Shown in pieces: positions 1 through 6,961 of a DNA stretch of 22,953 bases. The stretch is from a virus. Position 1 is the first letter of the stretch. Every line of letters starts with the position of its first letter. Position numbers and translations under genes: made by a program. Under the pieces are notes generated by a model. It was not told the DNA's origin. It saw nothing but the letters and a program-made list of their open reading frames with translations, and ran no database searches. The stretch is taken from positions 1-22,953 of IMG/VR virus record IMGVR_UViG_3300032087_004037. One strand, 5' to 3'.

Positions 1-44
1 GGGAATAAAAAATGGCAACTAGAGCAAGAAACTTAGCAAACTTA
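1..44 (+). repeat. Direct repeat copy 1, fibre gene 5' end
   Basis: These 44 bases (GGGAATAAAAAATGG... to the codons for ANL) are identical to 1454-1497. The repeat covers the ribosome-binding region, the start codon and the first 11 codons of two adjacent fibre genes. Identity breaks after base 44. The window starts inside or at the edge of this copy, so its true left end is unseen. Confidence 0.9.
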
Positions 45-1421
45 CTTGGAAGCGGTTCTAGGACTGAGTTGACTATACCCGTATCATCGATACCAGAAGG
101 TGTAGGCGGCGCTGCCCCTGTAGCTAATGACGCTGCTTTACCTACAACCGGTAACTCAACTGGGGATCTTAAATTTAATGAGGCCAAGAAAACAGTTCAT
201 GTTTGGGATGGTACAGAATGGGACAGAATTTCTAGTGGAATAGATGAAAGTCCAATTATACTAACAGAACCACCAACATCACACAATCTTAATTTTGATG
301 GCACTACTAGTACCGTTACAATGGTTGCAGAAGACCCAGAAGGATTTGATATATCGTATGATATTGTTTATAAAAATACAGGAAATACAAGACCATCTCA
401 ACTTTCTACAGACACCACAGTAAATACAAGTGGAGTTTATACATTTACTCCAACCACAAATCAGGCCGATGAGGGAAATTTCACTGCAAGATTAAGTGCA
501 TCTGATGGAATAAAAACCACTACTAGATTTGTAGATTTTACACTTGCATTTCCTTTTACTTCAGATGAAGTTCTTATTGTTGCTGGTGGTGGTTCGGGTG
601 GTCAAGGCGGCGGTGGCGGTGCAGGCGGCCTTCTTTACTTTGGAACAAATACCACTCCCAAAACTCCAAATGGCAGTGCTCCAGTGTTTCGGAAACATGT
701 TCCATATACAATAACGGTTGGAGATGGCGGCAATATCAATAATTTTGGGCCCTTAGGTTGGGGTGGTGAGCATGGTAAAAATAGTTTAATAAGTGGAGAT
801 GGATTAACCACATCTACCTATACTGCAATTGGCGGTGGTGGCGGCGCAGCCGGCAATTACACAAATGGTTCTAATAATAGCGCAGGATTTATTGGTGGTG
901 ACGGTGGTTCTGGTGGAGGTGGTGGCGGTAACTACGCAGGAAGCGGACCCTTAATGCCTGGTGGTTCTGGAATTTCTGGACAGGGTTATGATGGTGGAGC
1001 TGGGTCGGCGGTAGCAAACAGTCCCGCCGGTGCTGGCGGCGGTGCTGGTGCTGTAGGTGGCGACCATACTACAAAAGTTGGTGGTGTTGGATTAGAGTAC
1101 GACATCACTGGAACCGCTACTTATTATGCTGGCGGTGGCGGCGGTGGCAGTTATAATGCTGGTGAAGGTTCAGGCGGCCTTGGTGGAGGTGGTGCTGGTT
1201 TTACACACAACACCTACAATACCACTACAGATGATGGAACTCCAAACACAGGTGGCGGTGGAGGTGGTGGTTCTGGTTCCAATTCTAATGGTGGCTCTGG
1301 CATTGTAATTATAAAAATACCAAATGTTATAACCGCAACAGGAACTGGTTTTACTGAAACCACCACTGGCAATTCAAAGGTCTTATCCTTCACTTCTTCT
1401 GGAAGTGTGATATTTAGTTAA
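12..1421 (+). CDS. Glycine-rich phage tail fibre / adhesin
   Basis: 469 residues, probably a virion fibre or receptor-binding protein. Residues 1-13 are a short helical head identical to that of the next gene. Residues about 51-73 carry a GD...VHVWDGTEWDRI motif also found in the fibre genes at 1465 and 22334. Residues about 82-182 look like a cadherin/Ig-like beta domain (EDPEGFDISY, SASDG, FTLAF). Residues about 190-437 are extremely glycine-rich, with many runs of 3-5 Gly, and end in SGIVIIKIP, a typical close of glycine-rich phage tail domains. The last 32 residues are Thr/Ser-rich. Gly-rich tips in other phages can pack as polyglycine-II helices; that fold is inferred here. The start is fixed by AGGGAATAAAAA-type spacing and by the identical 5' end of the neighbour. 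Receptor unknown. Confidence 0.8.
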   Translation: MATRARNLANLLGSGSRTELTIPVSSIPEGVGGAAPVANDAALPTTGNSTGDLKFNEAKKTVHVWDGTEWDRISSGIDESPIILTEPPTSHNLNFDGTTSTVTMVAEDPEGFDISYDIVYKNTGNTRPSQLSTDTTVNTSGVYTFTPTTNQADEGNFTARLSASDGIKTTTRFVDFTLAFPFTSDEVLIVAGGGSGGQGGGGGAGGLLYFGTNTTPKTPNGSAPVFRKHVPYTITVGDGGNINNFGPLGWGGEHGKNSLISGDGLTTSTYTAIGGGGGAAGNYTNGSNNSAGFIGGDGGSGGGGGGNYAGSGPLMPGGSGISGQGYDGGAGSAVANSPAGAGGGAGAVGGDHTTKVGGVGLEYDITGTATYYAGGGGGGSYNAGEGSGGLGGGGAGFTHNTYNTTTDDGTPNTGGGGGGGSGSNSNGGSGIVIIKIPNVITATGTGFTETTTGNSKVLSFTSSGSVIFS

Positions 1422-1453
1422 ATATTTGATAACTATCAAGATGTTAATACTTA

Positions 1454-1497
1454 GGGAATAAAAAATGGCAACTAGAGCAAGAAACTTAGCAAACTTA
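1454..1497 (+). repeat. Direct repeat copy 2, fibre gene 5' end
   Basis: Exact match to 1-44, lying across the short gap and the start of the second fibre gene. The identity includes non-coding bases upstream of the ATG, so it suggests recent duplication or gene conversion rather than protein-level conservation alone. Confidence 0.9.
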
Positions 1498-3198
1498 TTG
1501 GGAGGGGGTGAAGTTACAGTTCCCGCATCTAAGTTATCTGATGAAATATCTACTATCGAACAAGTTTCAAACACTGATGATTTAACTGCAATTGGTAACA
1601 CTATTGGTGATCAAAGAATTGTCGGAAATAGCCTTTACATCTGGAATGGAACAGGCTGGTTTAGAATTGCCCTAATAAATGAGACTCCCACTTGGGATTC
1701 TGGTGGTCAACCTCTGTCTTCATATGATTTAAGCTCGGATAGCCCACAAACAGCTACAATAATTACTCTTGCTGCTACAGATCCAGATGGTCTTCCTATA
1801 AATTATTCTTATATAACCGGCGGCTCGATGGATTCTATTGCTACTATATCTCAAGATTCTTCCGTATTTACAATCACACCAAAAACAGCAGCTCAAGCTC
1901 CGGATGGTGGTACTGGAACAATCACCTTTAGGGCTTCTGATGGTGTTAACATTCTACCTCAAGTATCAAGCTTTACTTTGGCATTTCCCGCCGATTGGTC
2001 TTTAGCCACACAGCAGGCTAAATTGCAAGGTTCAACTGTAGAACAATATGCGCAATTTGGGGGAGATGCTGCTCTTTCTGATGATGGAAACACGGCTATT
2101 ATCAGTGCTCCGGTTGAAGATCCTCTTGGTGTTAACTCTGGTGCCGCTTATATCTTTACTAGATCGGGTACAACTTGGACGGAACAAGCAAAAATAACGG
2201 CAAGTGATGGTGGGGTCGATCAACAATTTGGATATTCAGTTTCTATCTCCGATGATGGAAACACAGTTATTGTTGGAACAAACGCAGCTGCAAACTCTAA
2301 CTATTACAATGGATCTGCTTATATTTTCACACGTTCTGGCTCAACTTGGTCTCAACAAGCTAAGCTGGTGGCAGGCGATCCACAGGCAGGTGTTAATTTC
2401 GGTAGAGCTATTTCTATCTCCGGTGATGGAAACACTGTTCTTGTTTGCGCACATGGGGATGATACAGGTGGTACTAATGCCGGCTCCGCTTATGTTTTCA
2501 CACGTTCTGGCTCAACTTGGTCACAACAAGCTAAAATTCAGGCAGATGTTATTGGGTCGAATGATCAATTCGGGTTTAGCGGCTCGCTCAATGGTGATGG
2601 AAATACGGCTATTATAGGCGCAAATTTAGAAACCACTACAGTCTCAAATCAAGGAGCTGCTTATATTTTCACACGTTCTGGCTCAACTTGGTCTCAACAA
2701 GCAAAAATAGTGGCGAGTGACCCAGGCGCTTCTGATTATTTTGGTTGGGAAGTATCTATTTCAGAAGATGGAAACACAGTTGTTGTCGGAGCTTATAATA
2801 ATGACGAAGTAGACACAAATGCTGGTGCCGCTTATATCTTTACTAGATCGGGTACAACTTGGTCTCAACAAGCAAAATTAACGGCAAGCGATGGCGCTGC
2901 CAATGATTGGCTCGGGTATACGGTTGATATTTCTAATAATGGAAACACGGCTGTTGTCGGCAGTCAACAAGAAGATAGTGTTGCGGCTGACTCTGGGGCT
3001 GTTTATATTTACTATCGTTCTGGAACAACTTGGTCGCAACAAGCTAAATTAAAAGCCAGTGACGCTCAAACAAGTGATAAACTTACAGCCACGTCTGTAA
3101 CTATATCCGGTGACGGAAAGACGATCATTGCGTGTGCTTCCCTCGAGGACACTGGAGGCATTAGTGCTGGGTCAGCATATGTGTTTATTGGAGGTTAA
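1465..3198 (+). CDS. Tail fibre with seven-bladed FG-GAP beta-propeller
   Basis: 577 residues. Residues 1-13 match the upstream fibre (MATRARNLANLLG). Residues about 49-70 carry GDQRIVGNSLYIWNGTGWFRIALIN. Residues about 72-175 form a cadherin/Ig-like domain (ATDPDGLPINYSY, FRASDGVNILP, FTLAF) that is closely related to the gene at 22334. Residues about 180-577 hold repeats of about 54 residues with FG, a (D/G/E)DGNT core, AYIFTRSG and TWSQQAK. I count seven DGNT-type cores, the number expected of an integrin-alpha-like FG-GAP propeller. Such propellers bind proteins or sugars, so a receptor-binding tip is inferred. The gene sits 43 bp after the preceding fibre with GGGA ahead of its ATG. Confidence 0.8.
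   Translation: MATRARNLANLLGGGEVTVPASKLSDEISTIEQVSNTDDLTAIGNTIGDQRIVGNSLYIWNGTGWFRIALINETPTWDSGGQPLSSYDLSSDSPQTATIITLAATDPDGLPINYSYITGGSMDSIATISQDSSVFTITPKTAAQAPDGGTGTITFRASDGVNILPQVSSFTLAFPADWSLATQQAKLQGSTVEQYAQFGGDAALSDDGNTAIISAPVEDPLGVNSGAAYIFTRSGTTWTEQAKITASDGGVDQQFGYSVSISDDGNTVIVGTNAAANSNYYNGSAYIFTRSGSTWSQQAKLVAGDPQAGVNFGRAISISGDGNTVLVCAHGDDTGGTNAGSAYVFTRSGSTWSQQAKIQADVIGSNDQFGFSGSLNGDGNTAIIGANLETTTVSNQGAAYIFTRSGSTWSQQAKIVASDPGASDYFGWEVSISEDGNTVVVGAYNNDEVDTNAGAAYIFTRSGTTWSQQAKLTASDGAANDWLGYTVDISNNGNTAVVGSQQEDSVAADSGAVYIYYRSGTTWSQQAKLKASDAQTSDKLTATSVTISGDGKTIIACASLEDTGGISAGSAYVFIGG
2037..3195 (+). repeat. Seven tandem FG-GAP repeats
   Basis: In-frame repeats of about 160-165 bp encode the propeller blades. 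Several blades share near-identical DNA for the FTRSGSTWSQQAK segment, seen near 2326, 2503 and 2668. Others use an alternative DNA version (near 2153 and 2845) for FTRSGTTW. Two repeat subtypes thus alternate, consistent with recombination between blades. Confidence 0.7.
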
Positions 3199-3204
3199 TA
3201 GAGC

Positions 3205-3360
3205 ATGCCGTACAATGCAGTTTACTTAGCGAATCTACATGGTTATATTCAAGACTTCAGAGTTACTAAAGGTCTCGCAAGATACACCTCAAACTTTACA
3301 CCACCAACAGCACCGCTAAAAGAATTAATTATAAAATTCTATAAAAAATACTATATGTGA
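3205..3360 (+). pseudogene. Remnant of a LamG-type fibre C-terminus
   Basis: A 51-codon ORF encodes MPYNAVYLANLHGYIQDFR followed by VTKGLARYTSNFTPPTAPL. GYI(D/Q)D(L/F)RVTKG(V/L)ARYT.NFTPPTAP is the usual last strand and tail of LamG/concanavalin-type jelly-roll domains in phage fibres. Here it stands alone, without the roughly 150 residues that should come before it. A TAG codon precedes the ATG in frame, and the last residues (about IIKFYKKYYM) look unrelated. A GGAGG at 3190-3194 could allow translation, so a functional small protein is possible. A leftover from replacement of an earlier fibre gene is more likely. Confidence 0.6.
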
Positions 3361-3394
3361 CAAAAAAGATACAAAAAAACACCATATATTGTAG

Positions 3395-3423
3395 TTTACA
3401 AAAACCGAGCTTTAATATATAAT
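3395..3423 (+). promoter_or_regulatory. Sigma70-like promoter for nrdJ
   Basis: TTTACA at 3395-3400, a 17-bp spacer and a perfect TATAAT at 3418-3423, 42 bp before the nrdJ start. It shares the GTTTAC -35 core and 17-bp spacing with the promoters at 8438, 9957 and 13689. Confidence 0.7.
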
Positions 3424-3465
3424 ACTACAAGAAAAATAAAAATCCATATAAGAAGAGGAATTGAG

Positions 3466-5682
3466 ATGCAAACTAAGTTTGTTGACACTAGGCAGTTGTT
3501 GTCTGAAGCAAAATTTTATGACGGTTATTCAAGATTTAATGATGAAAAGAATAGATATGAAACATGGGATGAGGCCGTTGATCGTGTTATGAGTATGCAC
3601 GAAAACTTTTATTCATCTAAAATGAATAACCTTACCGACTACATCGAAGAAGCGAGAGATGCTTACAAGAAACAATACGTCCTTGGTGCTCAACGTGCAC
3701 TTCAGTTTGGTGGAGAACAAATCTTAAAACATCAGATGAGGATGTATAACTGTACCTCTTCTTATGCTGATAGATCTGAGTTTTTTGGAGAAATCTTTTA
3801 TATTCTACTATGTGGTGCTGGTGCTGGATTCTCGGTACAGACACATCATGTGAATAAACTTCCAAAAGTACAAAAAAGAACTAAAGCCCCAAAAACTCAT
3901 GTTGTGGATGATTCTATCGAGGGATGGGCTAAAGCTGTTGACGTGCTTCTTTCATCATATTTTATCGATGGTGGTAAACATCCAGAATATCAAGGTCGTA
4001 GAATCTATTTTGATCTATCTCAGATTCGTCCAAAAGGCGCAAAGATTTCCGGTGGATTTAAAGCACCGGGTCCGGATGGATTACGTCTAGCACTCGATAA
4101 GATTGAGCACTTGCTTGAAGCCGCAGTGGTTGATATGAAAGAGCCTATTTCTCTTCGTCCTATTCAAGTATATGACATTGTTATGCACGAAGCAGACGCA
4201 GTTCTTTCCGGAGGTGTTCGTCGTTCAGCAACCATTTGCTTGTTCTCACCAAACGATGAAGAAATGATGAATGCTAAAACTGGTAACTGGTTCATGGATA
4301 ATCCACAGCGTGGTCGTTCAAACAACTCAGCGGTGATAGTAAGAGATGAAGCGACTCCTGAGGAGTTTAACACTCTTATGGAAAAAGTAAAGCAGTTCGG
4401 CGAACCCGGTTTTGTGTTTGTAAAATCAAGAGAGCATACTACAAACCCATGTGTTGAGATTGGAATGTTCCCACAGATCGATGGACAGTCCGGCTGGCAG
4501 GGCTGTAACCTGACCGAAATCAATGGTGGCAAGTGTACATCGTCTGATGAGTTCTATAAAGCTTGCAGAGCTGCATCTATTCTTGGTACACTTCAGGCTG
4601 GTTACACCGATTTTAAATTCTTGTCAGAAACATCAAAGAAAATCTTTGACCGGGAAGCATTGATTGGTGCTTCAATCACGGGTTGGATGAATAACCCACA
4701 CGTTCTTTTCGATGAAGAAGTATTGTCAAGAGGAGCTGAAATTGTTAAGCAAGTTAATAGAGAAGTTGCTGAAGCTATTGGAATCAATCCTGCGGCCAGA
4801 ACCACGTGTGTAAAACCATCAGGTAACGCATCAGTACTACTGCAAACCGGTTCAGGTATTCATGCAGAACACGCACCAATGTATATCCGCAACGTTCAAA
4901 TGAACAAGGAATCAGAAGTAACTCAAGCGATTGAAAGAACTAATCCATACATGGTGGAAGAATCAGTATGGAGTGCTAATGGAACCGACGTCGTCGTTTC
5001 ATTTCCAATTCTACCAAAAGAAGGATCAATGTACAAAGACGAGTTACTCGGGGTTAGTCACTTAGAAAAAGTAAAACTCGCGCAAGCTTCATGGGTTGAA
5101 GCTGGAACAAATCCAGAGCTATGCGCTGATGAGGGTGTAAGACATAACGTCTCAAACACAATCATCGTAGATGATTGGGATGAGGTAGAAAAGTATGTTT
5201 TTGAAAACCGTCATTCTTTTGCAGGGATTTCTTTCTTGCCAATGACAGGTGACAAAGACTATAACCAAGCTCCAAACACGGCTGTTATCACGGCGCAGGA
5301 AATGGTTGAAAAATATGATACAGCGGCGATATTCGCTTCTGGTCTTGTGGTAGACGCATTGAATGCTTTCTCAAACTTATGGCAAGCATGTTCCACCGCT
5401 CAAGGTATGGGAGACGATCTAACTCTTGATAGTGCTGAAAACGCATTGAAGAGAGACTGGGTTCGTAGGTTTAATAATTTTGCAGATAATTATTTGAAAG
5501 GAGACGTTAAGCAAGCAGAACATTGTTTAAAAGACTCTTATCTTCTTCATAAGTGGAATAAAATCAATAAGAACTTTAAACCAATCGAGTGGAAGTATGA
5601 TCTCACCGAGAAGAAGTATACAGATGTTGATACGTTAGGAGCAGCCGCCTGTGCAGGCGGGGCGTGTGAAATAGACTTCTAG
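3466..5682 (+). CDS. nrdJ: Adenosylcobalamin-dependent (class II) ribonucleotide reductase
   Basis: 738 residues, close to the 739 of the monomeric Lactobacillus leichmannii RTPR. It reduces ribonucleotides to deoxyribonucleotides by a B12-generated thiyl radical and should raise dNTP supply for phage replication. Visible residues: C96 (MYNC) and C347 (GCNL) as the likely active-site redox pair, C329 and E331 in NPCVEI as thiyl radical cysteine and general acid/base, a GEPGF motif at about 317, and a C-terminal CAGGAC pair (C729, C734) that would re-reduce the active site. Allosteric details cannot be judged by eye. Spacing between active-site cysteines is shorter than in RTPR (233 versus 289 residues from remembered numbering), so the insert differs. 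The start has AGAGGAA upstream. It has its own promoter and is followed by a zinc-ribbon gene and a terminator. Confidence 0.93.
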   Translation: MQTKFVDTRQLLSEAKFYDGYSRFNDEKNRYETWDEAVDRVMSMHENFYSSKMNNLTDYIEEARDAYKKQYVLGAQRALQFGGEQILKHQMRMYNCTSSYADRSEFFGEIFYILLCGAGAGFSVQTHHVNKLPKVQKRTKAPKTHVVDDSIEGWAKAVDVLLSSYFIDGGKHPEYQGRRIYFDLSQIRPKGAKISGGFKAPGPDGLRLALDKIEHLLEAAVVDMKEPISLRPIQVYDIVMHEADAVLSGGVRRSATICLFSPNDEEMMNAKTGNWFMDNPQRGRSNNSAVIVRDEATPEEFNTLMEKVKQFGEPGFVFVKSREHTTNPCVEIGMFPQIDGQSGWQGCNLTEINGGKCTSSDEFYKACRAASILGTLQAGYTDFKFLSETSKKIFDREALIGASITGWMNNPHVLFDEEVLSRGAEIVKQVNREVAEAIGINPAARTTCVKPSGNASVLLQTGSGIHAEHAPMYIRNVQMNKESEVTQAIERTNPYMVEESVWSANGTDVVVSFPILPKEGSMYKDELLGVSHLEKVKLAQASWVEAGTNPELCADEGVRHNVSNTIIVDDWDEVEKYVFENRHSFAGISFLPMTGDKDYNQAPNTAVITAQEMVEKYDTAAIFASGLVVDALNAFSNLWQACSTAQGMGDDLTLDSAENALKRDWVRRFNNFADNYLKGDVKQAEHCLKDSYLLHKWNKINKNFKPIEWKYDLTEKKYTDVDTLGAAACAGGACEIDF

Positions 5683-5690
5683 GAGATACA

Positions 5691-5840
5691 ATGAGATATT
5701 ATTACGTTGAGTGTGACTTATGTGAAAGTGAGTCGCAGGTTTCTATAGACAACACTACTACACCTGAACCAGAATATTGTCCTATATGTGGCACTGAAGC
5801 ACGTACAGAACTAATTGATGGAGATGAGGATTCGTATTAG
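5691..5840 (+). CDS. Zinc-ribbon microprotein
   Basis: 49 residues with two CxxC knuckles: C8-D-L-C11 and C30-P-I-C33, followed by an acidic tail (DGDEDSY). This is the layout of a small zinc ribbon. The gene starts 8 bp after the nrdJ stop, with AGGAGA overlapping that stop, so it is probably co-transcribed and translationally coupled with nrdJ. Both end at the terminator at 5867-5899. Function is unknown; a link to nrdJ rests only on position. Confidence 0.7.
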   Translation: MRYYYVECDLCESESQVSIDNTTTPEPEYCPICGTEARTELIDGDEDSY

Positions 5841-5863
5841 TATATAAAAAAATTAAGAAATTA

Positions 5864-5871
5864 TATAAATA
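5864..5871 (+). promoter_or_regulatory. T4-type late promoter motif TATAAATA
   Basis: Exact match to the T4 late -10 element, 58 bp before the structural-type gene at 5929. By T4 geometry, transcription would start about six bases downstream, near 5877. That falls in the loop of the terminator hairpin, so the late transcript would lack its 5' arm. Confidence 0.55.
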
Positions 5872-5899
5872 GTCCTATACATTATGGGACTATTTTTTT
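5867..5899 (+). terminator. Intrinsic terminator after nrdJ operon
   Basis: A perfect 9-bp stem (AAATAGTCC at 5867-5875 with GGACTATTT at 5887-5895) and an 11-base loop, running into seven consecutive Ts (5893-5899). This is the clearest intrinsic terminator in the window. Confidence 0.85.
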
Positions 5900-5928
5900 A
5901 TATACATTGATTTAAGAAAGGAAAAACT

Positions 5929-6135
5929 ATGTCAGTAGGAACATACAGCCAGTTTATGGATATAAACAACCCGTTGTCTATTCCAGTACATGATTTTTTG
6001 GAAAATGCGTATGACGTTAATGGTAATCTATTAACTGTAATATATAAAAATGGAGGACCTTCCGGAAGAGTTGTATGTACTCTTACTATGACATATGACG
6101 GTAGTGGTAATCTATTAACTCTTACAAGGGCGTAG
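5929..6135 (+). CDS. Small structural-type protein with repeated NGNLLT motif
   Basis: 68 residues, not recognised with certainty. The C-terminal half repeats YDVNGNLLTVIYKNG as YDGSGNLLTLTRA, which resembles a short beta-hairpin (YD/RHS-like) repeat. The DNA carries a matching 16-bp exact repeat. No signal peptide or TM segment. AAGGAAAAACT precedes the ATG, and the gene lies downstream of a candidate late promoter. It runs directly into the next gene, whose ends look like phage structural proteins, so a virion or assembly role is inferred. Confidence 0.65.
   Translation: MSVGTYSQFMDINNPLSIPVHDFLENAYDVNGNLLTVIYKNGGPSGRVVCTLTMTYDGSGNLLTLTRA
6021..6120 (+). repeat. 16-bp direct repeat inside small structural gene
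   Basis: TGGTAATCTATTAACT occurs at 6021-6036 and again at 6105-6120, in the same reading frame (encoding [N/S]GNLLT). The exact DNA identity suggests a recent internal duplication. Confidence 0.8.
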
Positions 6136-6139
6136 TAAC

Positions 6140-6463
6140 ATGCCATATAAATTTAATCCACTGTCCGGTAAGTTTGATTTAACATCTACGAACATTATCA
6201 CGAGTACTGTTCAAAGCTTAGACTTAACTGATGATACATTATCCATTAGCAACGGTAATAGTGTTGATCTTTCTGGATACGTTGATAGTGCTAGTATTAA
6301 TACAGTTATTTCAAATACTACAATAATTCAAGAACTTCAGGACGGAAGTAACTGGACACTGCCCGGGCCCTACACAAATGAACAGAACGCGGCTAATGGC
6401 GGTGTTGCAATAGGTCAAGCATATTATGATAATGGTGGAACCGTTAGAGTTAGACTAACTTAA
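6140..6463 (+). CDS. Phage structural protein, MPYKFNP-type
   Basis: 107 residues. The N-terminus MPYKFNPLSGKFDLT is a recurring start in tail and structural proteins of marine T4-like phages. The C-terminus (AANGGVAIGQAYYDNGGTVRVRLT) matches a common short terminal beta motif of phage appendage proteins. The middle is Ser/Thr/Asn-rich and beta-like (LDLTDDTLSISNGNSVDLSG). The gene starts 4 bp after the previous stop, so the two form a late pair. The exact virion role is unknown. Confidence 0.65.
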   Translation: MPYKFNPLSGKFDLTSTNIITSTVQSLDLTDDTLSISNGNSVDLSGYVDSASINTVISNTTIIQELQDGSNWTLPGPYTNEQNAANGGVAIGQAYYDNGGTVRVRLT

Positions 6464-6484
6464 TTTACATAAAGAGTAAGTGTA

Positions 6485-6961
6485 TTGTGGTATTTTAATG
6501 ATGAAGAATTCGATCCTCTCAAGTATTCATACGAAAACTTGGCGGGTTTCGTTTATATGATTACTGATCTAACAAATAACAAGAAATATATCGGTAAGAA
6601 AAACTTTTGGGCGATTCAGAGATTAAAACCTCTAAAAGGAAAGACGAGAAAAAGAGTAGTTAAAAAAGAATCTGATTGGATGACATATCATGGTTCTAAC
6701 GAAGAAGTAAAATACCTTGTTGAAACAGAAGGTAGCAAGAGATTTAAAAGAGAAATTCTCAGACTTTGCAAAAGTAAAGGAGAAATGACTTATTTTGAGA
6801 TGAAAGAACAGTTCGATCGTGAAGTATTATTTAGTGATGAGTATTATAATGAGTTCATTGGAGGAAAAATTCATTCTAAACACGTCAAAGGGATAATAAC
6901 ACGAGGAGAAACCCATGGCCCATCAGAACGAGTACGATGTACACGTAGTCAAAGTAGTTGA
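6485..6961 (+). CDS. SegE-like GIY-YIG endonuclease family protein
   Basis: 158 residues. GFVYMITDLTNNKKYIGKK (about residues 21-39) is a GIY-YIG core, with the YIG at residues 35-37. It is followed by a basic KGKTRKRVVKKESDWMTYHGS segment and a FKREILRLCKSKGEMTYFEMKEQF region typical of the SegE-like group. The proposed start is TTG: the following WYFNDEEFDP matches the usual MWYYN start of these proteins as I remember them, and no ATG lies nearby. Free-standing GIY-YIG proteins in T4 are homing endonucleases. Whether this one is mobile cannot be told. The last 47 bp overlap the SNase gene in another frame, so the C-terminal residues may be non-essential. Confidence 0.75.
   Translation: MWYFNDEEFDPLKYSYENLAGFVYMITDLTNNKKYIGKKNFWAIQRLKPLKGKTRKRVVKKESDWMTYHGSNEEVKYLVETEGSKRFKREILRLCKSKGEMTYFEMKEQFDREVLFSDEYYNEFIGGKIHSKHVKGIITRGETHGPSERVRCTRSQSS

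Noticed and set aside
1426-1439. TTGATAACTATCAA as a terminator or operator between the two fibre genes
   Set aside because: The loop is very tight, there is no T-run, and the site is short enough to be chance in AT-rich DNA.
3321-3340. AGAATT...AATTCT hairpin as a terminator after the fibre remnant
   Set aside because: The stem is only six A/T-rich pairs and no T-run follows; it is too weak to annotate.
1465-3360. Diversity-generating retroelement for the fibre tips
   Set aside because: No reverse transcriptase gene and no template/variable repeat pair with adenine-biased changes was seen in this window.
4164-4532. 122-residue ORF on the opposite strand within nrdJ
   Set aside because: It lies antisense to strongly conserved reductase motifs and has no family signal; it is a shadow of the real gene.
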